33,162 bases of DNA from Gelatoporia subvermispora B (lineage: Eukaryota; Basidiomycota; Agaricomycetes; Polyporales; Gelatoporiaceae), in contig KB445807.1 in NCBI GenBank assembly GCA_000320605.2, positions 1-33,162 of the forward strand, read 5' to 3'. Below the pieces are notes generated by a model. The model was not told the origin of the DNA. It did no database searches and saw only the letters and a program-made list of their open reading frames with translations. The position numbers and the translations under genes are program-made. Of this stretch, positions 20,829-30,717 are shown piece after piece; positions within the stretch are counted from its first letter, which is position 1; each line of letters opens with the position of its first letter.

Positions 20829-20926
20829 GGCGTTATAGTGTAGTGGTTATCACTCGGGATTTTGATCGTCAGGTCCATTCTCCTTGTTGAATTTCCCGGA
20901 ACCCAGGTTCGAACCCTGGTAACGCC
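20829..20926 (+). tRNA. tRNA-Gln (anticodon TTG) with a 27-nt intron
   Basis: The cloverleaf folds fully. Acceptor GGCGTTA pairs with TAACGCC (20829-20835 and 20920-20926). The D stem is GTGT/TCAC-like. The anticodon stem is CGGGA (20855-20859) with TCCCG (20894-20898). The T arm is CCAGG-TTCGAAC-CCTGG. The anticodon loop reads TT-TTG-A (20860-20865), giving anticodon TTG (20862-20864), which decodes CAA. The intron starts one base 3' of the anticodon, the canonical site, and spans about 20866-20892. CCA is not encoded. The internal B box (GGTTCGAACCC) is intact and supports Pol III transcription. Confidence 0.9.
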
Positions 20927-21321
20927 TTTACTGGAGAGTGTGATGTGTTTTTTGTCACTCACCTCGATTACGCCGTAAAGGCGACATGTACCTTCGTATT
21001 TGATCCACAAGCAACTCTGTGTTCGCTTTATTCAGCCACTCCGTCCGCACGTACATAAGTATCGCGTGAACCAACGACTGCGAGAGATCCTTCGCACACA
21101 GGTGAGAGCACGCGTGGAATAGCGATGTATATCGAGCCCGAGGAGTAAAACTAGTAGCACATGCCCATCCAGAGCAGAGTAGCACAAACGAGAGATACCA
21201 AAAAACCGAACAAAATAAATGCGAGCGAGCAAGCAAAAAACTCTCCTTCCGACCTTCCTTCAATCTAGCAGCCGCCACCCATCCTGCACGGGGATCCATC
21301 CGCACCTCCCCACTTCACGCC
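20927..21321. other. intergenic, 3' flank of noxR
   Basis: 395 bp with no supported gene. The noxR stop codon is at 21322-21324 (minus strand), so its 3' UTR lies here. An A-rich stretch near 21200-21240 is the only compositional feature. Confidence 0.35.
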
Positions 21322-23584
21322 TTACTCCTCATCACACCACACCTCGAGCCTTCCTGTGCGTGCGGCGGTCTCGAGGGCCATATCCCAGTCCGTCGCGTCG
21401 CGCAGGCTCACGCGCTCGTTGTCTTCATCCGCGAACAGGAGCGCGAGTGCGTTCGGGGGCAGGCCGAACTTGGCGCCAAGCGCCGTGCGGAATGCGCCGA
21501 GGGCGGTCCCCCGTGCGAGCGCCATCCCGCGTGTCTCGGTCGCGTGGTGGATCTGCAGCGGCAGGTCAGTAACGGGGACGGCGGCAGGATCGGTAACAGG
21601 AGCAGGAGCGGCATTAGCGCGGGTTGCAGGAGGGGCGAGCGGAAGTGCAGCCGCGCCCCGGTCCAGCCCAACCTCGCAGCCAGTCCCTCCAGTATCCACA
21701 CCCATGATCGAGCTCAACGCACCTTGACGCGAATCTTCGCCTCCTCCTCCCACTCGGCGCTCTCATACCCCTCCTCCTCCTCCTCCCACCTCCTCTCCGG
21801 CACCCTCCTCTTCGTGCCCCTCCTCCTCATGCTGCCTCCCCGCCCATGCTCTTCGACCGTGCCATGCTCGGCGCGGCGCTGCGCTCACTATACGCATCGA
21901 TGTAGTCGTCGTAGAACTCGGTCACGCGCCCGCGGCGGTCGCGCTCCGTGTCCGGGCTGTAGGCGGACGACTCGCGCACGGGCGGCTGCGGCTGCGGCTG
22001 CGGGGGCAGCTCGCGGTCGCGCGGGTCCGAGCGCCGGATGGACAGCCCGCGCGTCGCGCCCATGCCCATGCCCATGCCCATACCCGCGCCCATGCCCCAT
22101 ACCCGCGCCCATGCCCATGCCAGAGTCCATCGGCGCGCGGGGCGCCATCGTATTACTGCGCGCGAGCCCCACGGGGCCTGCACGGGGCACGTCGATGGGG
22201 TCGCGCACGGGCGACGCAGGGCCGGAGCGCGAGCCGGCGCCGCCGAGTGTGACGGTGTTGATGGTTGTCTTGGCGCGCTGCAGTGCGGGTTCGGGGTCCA
22301 AGGAGCCTGTGCGAGCGAGCGTGGGTCAGTTGCGGCAGGTGGGGGACGGAAGCGGAAGCGGAGACAAGGGATGGGAAGGGGAGGGAAGGAGGCAGGTGTC
22401 ACGGCGTAGCGTAGCGACGGGATCAGATGGAGATGGGGTGGACATGAGGTGAGATGTGCGTTGTGCGGCGGCTTCGGTGGGTGCGAACATGAACGGGAAT
22501 GGGAGGGGAGGGGAGGGAAAAGGACGGGGAGACTTACGATCGCGGTCGGGCGCGGGTCCGCCGAGGGTGCGCGCGCGCTGGAGGCCCGTCGCCTCGTCGA
22601 TGTAGACGCCCGAGGGGGTGATGCCCTGCCGCAGGCGTGCGATGCCCGAGAACTCGGTCGTCACGTCGAGCTCATCTGATGCTGCGACGAGTTTCTGCTC
22701 AGAGCGAAGGTCAGCACACGAGCCGCTGGTGGTGGGCACGGACGCACGGCTTTTCCGAGGTAGTCTTTGGCTTTTGCGTTCTTGATCTTGCTCTCGGCGG
22801 GGCGGTACAGCACGCCGACGGGCTGCATCGCACAGCGGGCTCAGCACATGTCGCGAGAGAGCAAACAAGACAGCCAGCGAACACTCACAACACTGAAGAC
22901 GGTATAGCCGACGCCGCGATCGCGCAGGGCCTCTTCGATGACGCGGTGCTCCTCGCGGGGGCCCTTGCCCCTCTCCGCGTCCTGGGCCGCGTCCCACGCC
23001 TTGCGGAGCCAGTCGAGGCCCTCCTGCGCGAGGCCGACGCCCATCGCTGCGCCGCCCGTGTTGCCGCCGTAGCGCGAGTTGGGGTCGAGCTCTGCCTGGC
23101 GGAGGCACGCGAGGCCGGCGTTGAAGAGCACCTCGGCCTCGTGCAGCGTGAAGCCGAGCCCGAGCTGCGCGTACTCGATGCGCGGGTTCCCGCGGAGGTG
23201 CGTGTGCGCGGCGGAAAAGGCGGCGCGCGCGGCGGGGAAGGCGTTGAGGAGGAAGTGCGAGACGCCGAGCTGGAAGTATCTGTGCGGGAGGGTGAGCTGG
23301 GAGCAGGAGGGGCAGGGGGAGCAGGGAAGGAGAGGAGATGAGATGAGAGAGAGGGGACAAGACACGTACGCGACGGCGAGGTACTGGTCGAGCTGGACGG
23401 CGGCGTCGAACTGGTCGATGGCGGCCTCGTGCTCGCCGAGGGTGGCGTAGATGATGCCGATGTTGAAGAGGATCTTGGACGAGTCGGCGATCTGGCTGAA
23501 GAGCGAGAGGGAGCGGTCAAAGTCCTGGGCGTCGTAGGCGGCGAGGGCCTGCGCCCACATCTCGAGTTCGGCCTTGAGCGACAT
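21322..23584 (-). CDS. noxR: NoxR, p67phox-like regulator of NADPH oxidase (two 1-nt shifts in exon 5)
   Basis: Exons: 23584-23370, 23279-22889, 22822-22748, 22694-22538, 22306-21723, 21552-21322; about 550 aa, usual for fungal NoxR. Residues 1 to about 195 are TPR-like helices (FNIGIIYATLGEHEAAIDQF, then AYFQLGVSHF). Next comes the activation region (VGVLYRP, KDYLGKA) known to contact the Nox enzyme, then a Gly/Met/Pro-rich linker, and a C-terminal PB1 domain (KIRVKIHHATETRGM, DEDNERVSL). The protein activates NoxA/NoxB with Rac for localised ROS production during hyphal growth and fruiting. Exon 5 is not readable in one frame: CCCC at 22095-22098 looks one base too long and CCCC at 21838-21841 one base too short. 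As written, translation stops near 21888, before the PB1 domain. A partial copy at the right edge keeps five C at the second site, which suggests sequencing or assembly error, or real decay. Confidence 0.88.
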
Positions 23585-26500
23585 GTCAGCGGGGGTCTAG
23601 TGCGATGCGAGAGTGTCGATGTGCGGGAGTATATATGTTGTGTGTGTGCGAGTGTCGGTGCGTGCGGGGATCGGTGTACGCGCAGTCGGCGTGCGGCGTG
23701 CGGTGTGCGGTGTGCGGGTGCTGGCGTTGGGAAGGAGAGTGAGCGCTGCTCGCAGCGACGGCGTGGTGAACGAAGGGCGGAAAGAGAGGCGTCCGGACGC
23801 AGATAGCACCAGGCTGGAAACGAAAGAGAACAATGGATGAAGAAAGAGCCTCCTGGAGACGGGCACTCGCGGGCTCTCTCTCTCTCTGCGCAGAGCCTCC
23901 TTATGCGGCCCTCGGGCGCTGCGTGCGATGCTCGACCGAGTGCTCGCTGATGGCAGCTGTCGTCGGACTCGTCCTTCCCACCCTACTCGGCCTTTGCCCC
24001 CTCCATTTGGGACATTCCCCGCGCCGACACTCGGCGACTGCCGCGCATTTCCTGGGCCCGCATCGAGTCCCTCCGGACGGAGCCTCAATATGGGCACGAA
24101 TCTCCCCTTCTGTGGACATCATCTGGAATCTCCGCCCAAAGAAATACCCTTCGAGCGAGCCAGAGACGGCGGCGAGACGTCATCTCGGTCCGGGTGGCCG
24201 AGGATCTGCCTCCGGTTGCGACGGACTCGCTGCAGCGTTCGCACCAGCCATCTCGCCGTCTCCCCGCCCGTGCTCGTCATCTCCGCTGCTTCCTTCCGTC
24301 GCGTCGTGCTCTCCTCCTGGCCCGACGCTGGCATCGCAAGCACCGACGCTGGCATCGCTACCACCCACCCCGCCGCCGCCGTCCTATCCGCCCGCCATGG
24401 TCGCCACCGCCGCTGCCATCTCCGCATCGACACAACTGGCATCACATCACGTCCTCCCACCGCGTCTCGCTCTCCCGCGGGCCCCTCGCAGCCCCCTCCA
24501 GACCGCCCCAGCCGCCCCATTTGTATATATTCCCTCTCCCGCAGCGATCTGTCATCTCGATTCACAATCCCGTTGCCGCAGCCTGCCCCGCCTCCGCACG
24601 TTTGTCACCCCGCACCCGCTCGCGCTGCGCACCATCGGCGACGACGCGTATCCTCCTCGCGATCGCGTCTTTCCCACTCGTTGCTGCCCCGCTCTGCATG
24701 CACCCGCACACGTGTCTTCCGCATGTTCGCCCTGTCCGACCGCTCTGACCGCTGCTCGCATTTATCGCGCCGCCCGTGCTCTGCTGTCGCGACAGCAACG
24801 CATAGCTCGCTCCAGCCCGCCCGCGACGCCTCCGTGGATCTCAGCTCTAATCGCACTCAATCAGCCGCACAGACGTTCCTACGGGCCGCAGCATCCTCGT
24901 ACCGCAGCTCTCACATCTCCGGCACCGAGCGCACACATCGCAACAACCGGTGGCTGCGGCCCCTCCGTCGTTCCGAATCCTTTCCGTACCATACTTCGCG
25001 GCGCCTTGCACTAGCCGCCAGAGCCGCCAGCGAGGACATTATTCGAATCGCTGCGCTGTACCTCGGGTCTGCGCAGGCCGAATCGCGCGGGTGCGGGTGC
25101 AGGTGAGGACGCCCTGCCGCTGTCGGCACCATCATGAGCGTTAACGATATCGACGTACCATACCCGCGCGCGAGAAGGAGCCAGACGCAGTAGGAACCAG
25201 CCGTACAGCCCGCCGTCTGGCTTTCGCAGAGCTCGCAACCTCGAGTCTCGAGTCCCGATCAGCGCCGAGCGCTGCGACAGCGACAGATTCCGCGGAGCTG
25301 GAGCCTCGCGACGGTGCCCGCGACGACAGCGTGACATGGAAGACGGACGTCGGGAACGCGTGGCTGTATGCATGTGCCCGCGTGAATGCGGTCGCGAACG
25401 CGGGCCGTGCGCCTTTTGAGGTGACAGGTGATGTCGGCTGTTGATGTCGATGTCGACGGACGGAGGGGCCGCTCCCGAGGTCTGGAGGCGCGGGCGCAGC
25501 GGACTGGTGGTTAAAGCGGATGTACGGTGCGGGCGCAGGCGTGCGAGGGCGTGAGGGTGGGAGTACTTGCTCGAGGCGACGTAGGACGTCGCCCAAGGTG
25601 AGTACCACAGTCCATCTGGAGCACTAATCAGGTCTTCGTTTTCGAAGGCGCGACTCGCAAAGACCTCACGCGTCCGGAGCGGCGAACACACGGACGCGCG
25701 GCGAGCCCGCCAAGCCCGACGCATATGCGCCCTGAAGACGCGGCTCGGGACCGCCAAGTCTTGCTGAGCGAGCCCGCAAGTAGTCGACATCCCCGTCCTC
25801 CACCTCGACAATCCACGTACGCGCAGCGCACACCTTGTGTGCTCCCCAGCAAAGTAAAAAAAATTCAATTCAATTTCCATCTATTGCTTATTTCACAGCG
25901 GCGGAGGCCCGGCCTACAGCGCGGCCGCCGTCGACACACTCGCAGAGCGCCCCGCCGCGCAGCTCTCAGGACACGGCGCTCGCAGCAAGATCGCCGAGCT
26001 CATCTCGGCCGCCGACCGCCGCGCGTGTCGCGTGCAAAGCCCGAGTGCGCCCCGCCGACGGCCTTGCCAATTTTGCGGCCGCGCAAGACTACGCGCTCAC
26101 GCCGCATCCGTCCCCCCGTCTCGTGCAGGCCTCGATAACACACCGCGCCCCCCGCCGTGCTGACGTTCCATCACCTCGGCAACGTTTGCGCGCGCTCGAG
26201 CACTGCGACTTGGACCCACGGCCGAGTCGGGCCCACTCCGCTCGGTGTCTCCAGCGCGCGACACGCGCCCAGCGCGAAAGGGCCCGCCGACTCGAAATGC
26301 TCAGGCTTCCAGCCCGCGCCCTGGACGAGCAAGCACGTGCGAACCGCGGCCGTCGCTCGACTACACTGGAGCTCCGCGCGGCGCAAGACAGCCGCATCGA
26401 TTTGGAGACCGTGCGTGATGCTGTCACGGTGCGATGGCGGGCGCGCTCCGAGTTGGACCACATGCAGAGATAGTAAGTAGGGCGGCTGGCCGGGATAGCG

Positions 26501-26639
26501 CGCGCGCGATAAAACGCAGACAGTGCGCGCGACAGTGCGCGATGAGTTTGCTGGACAGATGTGTAGCGACGCGGGCCCGGGGGCGTGTCAGTCGTGCAGG
26601 GCGTGCTGCCCGAGCGCTGCAGCGCACGGAGACACGGAC
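23585..26639. other. GC-rich block without a supported gene (5' flank of noxR and beyond)
   Basis: The noxR promoter should lie in the first few hundred bases; GT-rich runs occur at 23637-23720. Long frames on both strands (for example + 23833-25014 and - 25011-25880) have amino-acid compositions of non-coding GC-rich DNA and no domain. Three details look less random. A TATA-like box sits before a CT-rich stretch near 24522-24540. A start-less + frame of about 100 codons (25142-25442) shows coding-like codon use. An intron-like GTAAAA...TTTCACAG segment lies at 25854-25898. None assembles into a gene. Confidence 0.35.
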
Positions 26640-27600
26640 AGGGCCGCGACCCGCGGGAGGACCACTGCACCGCAGCCGGACCGTCGGACCGCCGAGTGCG
26701 CGAGGCTCGCGCGTGTGCAGCGAGCCCGCCGGACGCGGAGAGCACGCCTTGTCGGCATACGAGAACGCCCTGCGTCACAACCCTATGTCCCTTGCGGGGC
26801 TGGCACAGGTGGCAGGGATCGCTCGGCAAGTGCCCGCTTCGGAAGACCGCGCGTGAGCGGTGGGCGCGCTATACAGTCCTGCAGCGACAAGTGCACGCTC
26901 TGCCGTCTGCAGGAAGGCGGCCCGCCGGACGTCGAGCTGCGCGGGGCCCGGGAGCATGCTAATTTGTCTTGTACTCATGTAGGGCCCGCCGATCCAGGGG
27001 CTGCAGAAGTCTCGCGAAGACGTCGATAGGGTCGCGACCCGCCGGGAGAGCGCCGCAGTCGGACGGGCAGACCAACGCAAGCGTGCCGGACGTCGAGCAG
27101 CGAGCAGCGAGCAGCGTCCGGCCCCAACCATTTCGGCCGTCGTCGCCGAGGCATGAAGATCAGGATGAAGACATCTTACTCCCGAGGGAAGGCGGATCAC
27201 GGAGCGCTCTCGCGCTGGACTCGCCGCCGCGCGTAGTGACGAGCGACGTATAGGACGGGCCACAGGCACGCGCCGCCAGAGAGGGCGGGCAACAGCTCTG
27301 AAGGCGATCGACGAAGCATTAGCAAGCCGCTGCCATGCTGGGACGTAGGCCCGCGGACGGCACACGCCCGCCTGCCGAATATCACGCCGCGAGGGGCCCA
27401 AGAGCGTGTACGGCCCGCGAACTCAAGAGCTGCGGAACAGCTTTATGACTTGCGGGAGCACCGCAGTCTGCGCGCGGTGACGTGCGAGGCCAGCGACGCA
27501 TGTCTCGGACCGCGTTCGTACACTCCCGGACGGCGCATGTGTCGAAGATCACGCGAGGCGCAGCGGCTCGGCGCACTGGCGGGCCCGCGGACGGTCGAGT
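26640..27600 (+). repeat. diverged, roughly 400-bp-period GC-rich repeats
   Basis: A motif of the form GCGACCCGCGGGAG...CCGCAG...GGAC recurs at about 26646, 27034 and 27447. A second motif, GCCCGCCGGACG with variants, recurs at about 26724, 26930, 27084, 27348 and 27581. Copies differ by many substitutions and small indels, so unit borders are approximate. Confidence 0.4.
26740..26826 (+). pseudogene. fragment matching the TPR region of the Ssn6/Cyc8 corepressor
   Basis: Frame 1 encodes 29 residues including HALSAYENALRHNPMSL followed by AGLAQVAGIAR. The AYE.ALRHNP..L.GL.QVAGIAR pattern is that of an early TPR in Ssn6/Cyc8, the partner of the Tup1 repressor. The next repeat of Ssn6 (starting RIKENYPKA) does not follow, and no other TPR is visible nearby in any frame. 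A full Ssn6 has about ten TPRs, so this can only be a relic or a captured fragment. The frame stays open by chance to 26856. Confidence 0.5.
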
Positions 27601-27627
27601 ACCGCCTGCACTCGGCTCGGGCTCTGT

Positions 27628-27661
27628 GCTGCTGCTGCCGCCGCCGCCGCCGCCGCCGCCC
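27628..27661 (+). repeat. GCT/GCC trinucleotide microsatellite
   Basis: A run of three GCT units passes into about eight GCC units. Low complexity, no coding context. Confidence 0.8.
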
Positions 27662-27903
27662 ACAGTTTCTATCTACGATGTAGCTACGGTACATCCGCGC
27701 CGCCTTCGAGCGAGCGCGGATGCGTGTTTTCAATATATTTATCAATAGAATTGTCAGTGAATGCCCAAAGTGATAGCAGCGAGGCGACGTACCGTAAAAG
27801 ACCGTAATCGAGCCGTATGGGTACATATAGTCTGCGTGGCCCGATCGTCAGTCTATTCGAGTGTCATGCAGCTCGAAATTGCTCACCAATGTAAATTGGC
27901 CGG

Positions 27904-28317
27904 ATGAAGAACACCTTGAAGAACCGAAATGGACGCTGCGAACAGCATTCAGGCTCGAGCGGCAGGCACAAGTCGTCGAGTATGAGTGAGATGCAATCGG
28001 GCATCTCAGATCCGATCGATACTGAACGCCTTGCAGCCGCCGAGAGGGCCACGCAACATTGCAGCGTCAAAAGTGTTGAACACGTTATAGATGCGTACAG
28101 AGAGACTATCTCACATGATAGAGGATGTGCTCAGTGGTATAGAATGCGAAGAAGGGAGGTGGAGGAGGTGAGAGATGGTGAGGGAAATGCTCAGAGTCAA
28201 GCAGTTCTTATACCTCTGAGAGCATCACTACTCGGCGGAGACAAGGATCCGGCCCAATCGCACCTGTTATCCATGCTTTCTCACCATATACAGCCCGGGT
28301 GGAGGTCCAAATGGTAA
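27904..28317 (+). CDS. hypothetical protein, 137 aa, unrecognised
   Basis: An uninterrupted ATG-to-TAA frame. It is polar, with a Ser-rich N-terminal part and a basic/acidic patch (RMRRREVEEVRDGE). It has no signal peptide, membrane segment or known motif. There are no neighbours that would suggest a role. It may be chance. Confidence 0.15.
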   Translation: MKNTLKNRNGRCEQHSGSSGRHKSSSMSEMQSGISDPIDTERLAAAERATQHCSVKSVEHVIDAYRETISHDRGCAQWYRMRRREVEEVRDGEGNAQSQAVLIPLRASLLGGDKDPAQSHLLSMLSHHIQPGWRSKW

Positions 28318-29051
28318 TAGATTGGCCCCGGCATGCATGATACTCGGGTGCAAGCCCAGATGAGCCCAAAACACGTCTTCCGACAATTCTGACGATTCTG
28401 ACGCACACGTCAATGCGGCGGAAGTGCGAGCCGATTAGCCGAGGCGTGGAAGGGTGCCACGGCATGCTGTGATGTGACGCTGTTTCATCTTCCTGTTGTA
28501 ATTCTCGTTGCTCTCCGCTCGCACAGATCACGGAGAACATGCAGAATCCGCCAATGGCAGAACTTTGTAGTGCTCCGTGGTCTGTGCGAGCGCTTTGTCA
28601 GCGCTTGTGTGTACACGGGGATGCTATCCGTGTGTGTATCTGCATGCCGGGATGTCAGGAGAGGAGCTCGGAGCAAATGAAGAGTGAGTAGGGTGGAAGA
28701 GAGGCCCCCGAAGCCGACAAGAGACCTGTTTGGAAATCTAGCATGTTGTGGATCTTCGGGTAAACTAGACGTTTTACAGAGCATGTAAATATGCCTCGCA
28801 AAGTGTCCATATGGAGTGCAGGTGTAGTGAAAACAATGTCAGGATGCTTGGCAAGCCCAGGATGTATTGCCGAGAAGTAGAACCCATAGACGAAATCAAA
28901 GCAAGTCCAACAGTTTGTGTGATTTTGTGAATACCAGGTATATAGCACAGGATATCGGCTCAAAGTCAAGTTTGCGAGCTTCAAGTCAGATAGCAGGGTG
29001 GCCTCGAGTTGTTAGAATTCAATTCCGCACACAAATGGCTCATTCTTGCGA

Positions 29052-29080
29052 GCGCTTTTGGGCGCTTTTGGGCGCTTTTA
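29052..29080 (+). repeat. short tandem repeat, unit GCGCTTTTGG x2.9
   Basis: Two perfect 10-bp units and a third of nine bases with a final G-to-A change. Confidence 0.85.
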
Positions 29081-30717
29081 CTCCGAATTTGGTGCTATCT
29101 CATCTCGCAGTTCATCTTATCAAGCCGATCTCATTATCAGCTCGATATCCGCAACCGTTCTGTCCATCCTCATGTAAAGCTTCATACAATCTTGCTATTT
29201 TGGTGCCTGAAAGCTTGTTCTGACATTTATCTAGATACATGAAGTTGCGAGATATTCGGACTGAAGTTCAGGCCTTTCTGGTAACAGACAGGTAAGCACT
29301 CTCCGAATATTGGATTTGAGCGTGCTGCTCAAAGTGCCAATGCATCCGTCTTCATGATGGGGCCTCGGTCTACGTACTGTTGTGCCGAAGGCTGTGCGGC
29401 GTTGAGTAGCTTGTCGGGGACTACCGAGGTGATGACCACATTGTGTTGAAGTCACTCTCACGAGCCGGTATTAATTTTCCCATGGCACGGAGCACACCAG
29501 CACCCCGCAAGTTGTACTCGAGTGTGAGTTCTGATTACCATGCCCCGAGCATGTTTCGCAGCTTGAGATAAATGCCTGAAATGCGGTCCGCCTTTTTACA
29601 AGTTCCGAAAGTACAGTACTAAACTCTAAGAGAACGGAGACTAAGAGACTGCAAAGAGCCAAGGATCGGGATAACCCGACTTGGTGTGACAATTTCACAT
29701 CTTACGTACCTTGAGGCAGTGCCACAGTGAGTCCTATGGCGGCGGGTTTTACACCCGTGATCCGAGCGTGCCAAACATGTTTGCTGGCAGTCCTCTCTCT
29801 GTGGGACACTTAAATTTTTAGTTATCGACTTCCTTTTGCACTTCTGAACCCCGTCTCGTTGACCCCGTAACACACAGCACGCTGCACTACTATGTGCTCA
29901 CTCGCTTGCTTGCTCACTCTCTGTGTGGGCTCATTCCAGACCAGCTCAGCACAACACTCATCACACGATTTCCCCGCTAGCAGTTCTTCAAGCTTGGCAA
30001 TTTCCTCGCTGACGACAAACCACGCATCAACAAGCTCATACGGGTGGTGGGCAGCCAAGCTCACATGTCACACAAGTGTATTCACTAGTTCGGCCCACCT
30101 GTTCGCTGCACGGCTCATTCTAGATGAACTCAGCAATTCCACAACGGCCCCGCGGTCTCGCAGTCGCAGCTCGTGACTTCGTAGGTATGTTTGCCTATGT
30201 TACTGATAGCGCTGCGTGTTCGGCAGTCCTCACTTCATTTGGCAGTCCTTCAATTCTTTGCAAGCTCCTTACATCAGTCGGAACATCGGGCGGTGCACGC
30301 GGCAAGACACAACGGTCTCGCGCGCCCAACGTGTGATGCCCTGGTGGTTGTGACACGACACGTCAGCGAGTTCCTCACAGGGACTGCAGCGGTCACCCTT
30401 CCGCAGCAGAACTGCAAGCACACACGAGCCGCTCGGCGGTCTTGACGTGCTGGCGGTCCCGTCGCGTGACAATTCCCTGACATTTCATGATCTCATCGCT
30501 CCGCGTGTGGACGGACACACACGGACCCACTCACGTAGAGCGCGCGAAGCGCGGGTAGCAGGACTTACGCGTCGCACAGACGCGGTCGCCCGTTCGCTAA
30601 TTCGCATGTCGCGCAGTCCACTTTTGTAGGCCGCGACCCAATGGCACAGGCGGAAGCCCGGCATTCTATATCCTTCGTCGTGGGACCTCCAATACGCAGC
30701 TCAAGACGCGGCATAGC

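Larger units (their letters stand above)
27662..30715. other. gene-poor stretch, no confident gene
   Basis: GC content falls to ordinary levels between about 27700 and 30000, and no domain is visible in any frame. A + frame at 27904-28317 (137 codons from ATG) is serine- and glutamate-rich and unrecognised. A minus frame at 30064-29822 begins without an ATG and reads like a helical segment (VVSEEIAKLEELL) followed by CDECC, with a possible donor GTGAGC soon after. It may be a relic exon. A 10-bp unit GCGCTTTTGG repeats 2.9 times at 29052-29080. Confidence 0.3.

Noticed and set aside
23833..25014. 393-codon + strand open frame, overlapped by another of similar length (23928-25106)
   Set aside because: Both are open because the DNA is GC-rich. 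Composition is Ala/Pro/Ser/Arg-dominated, no domain or splice logic is seen, and the two frames compete for the same DNA.
25011..25880. 289-codon minus strand open frame
   Set aside because: Same composition problem, no motif, and it overlaps the coding-like scraps on the + strand.
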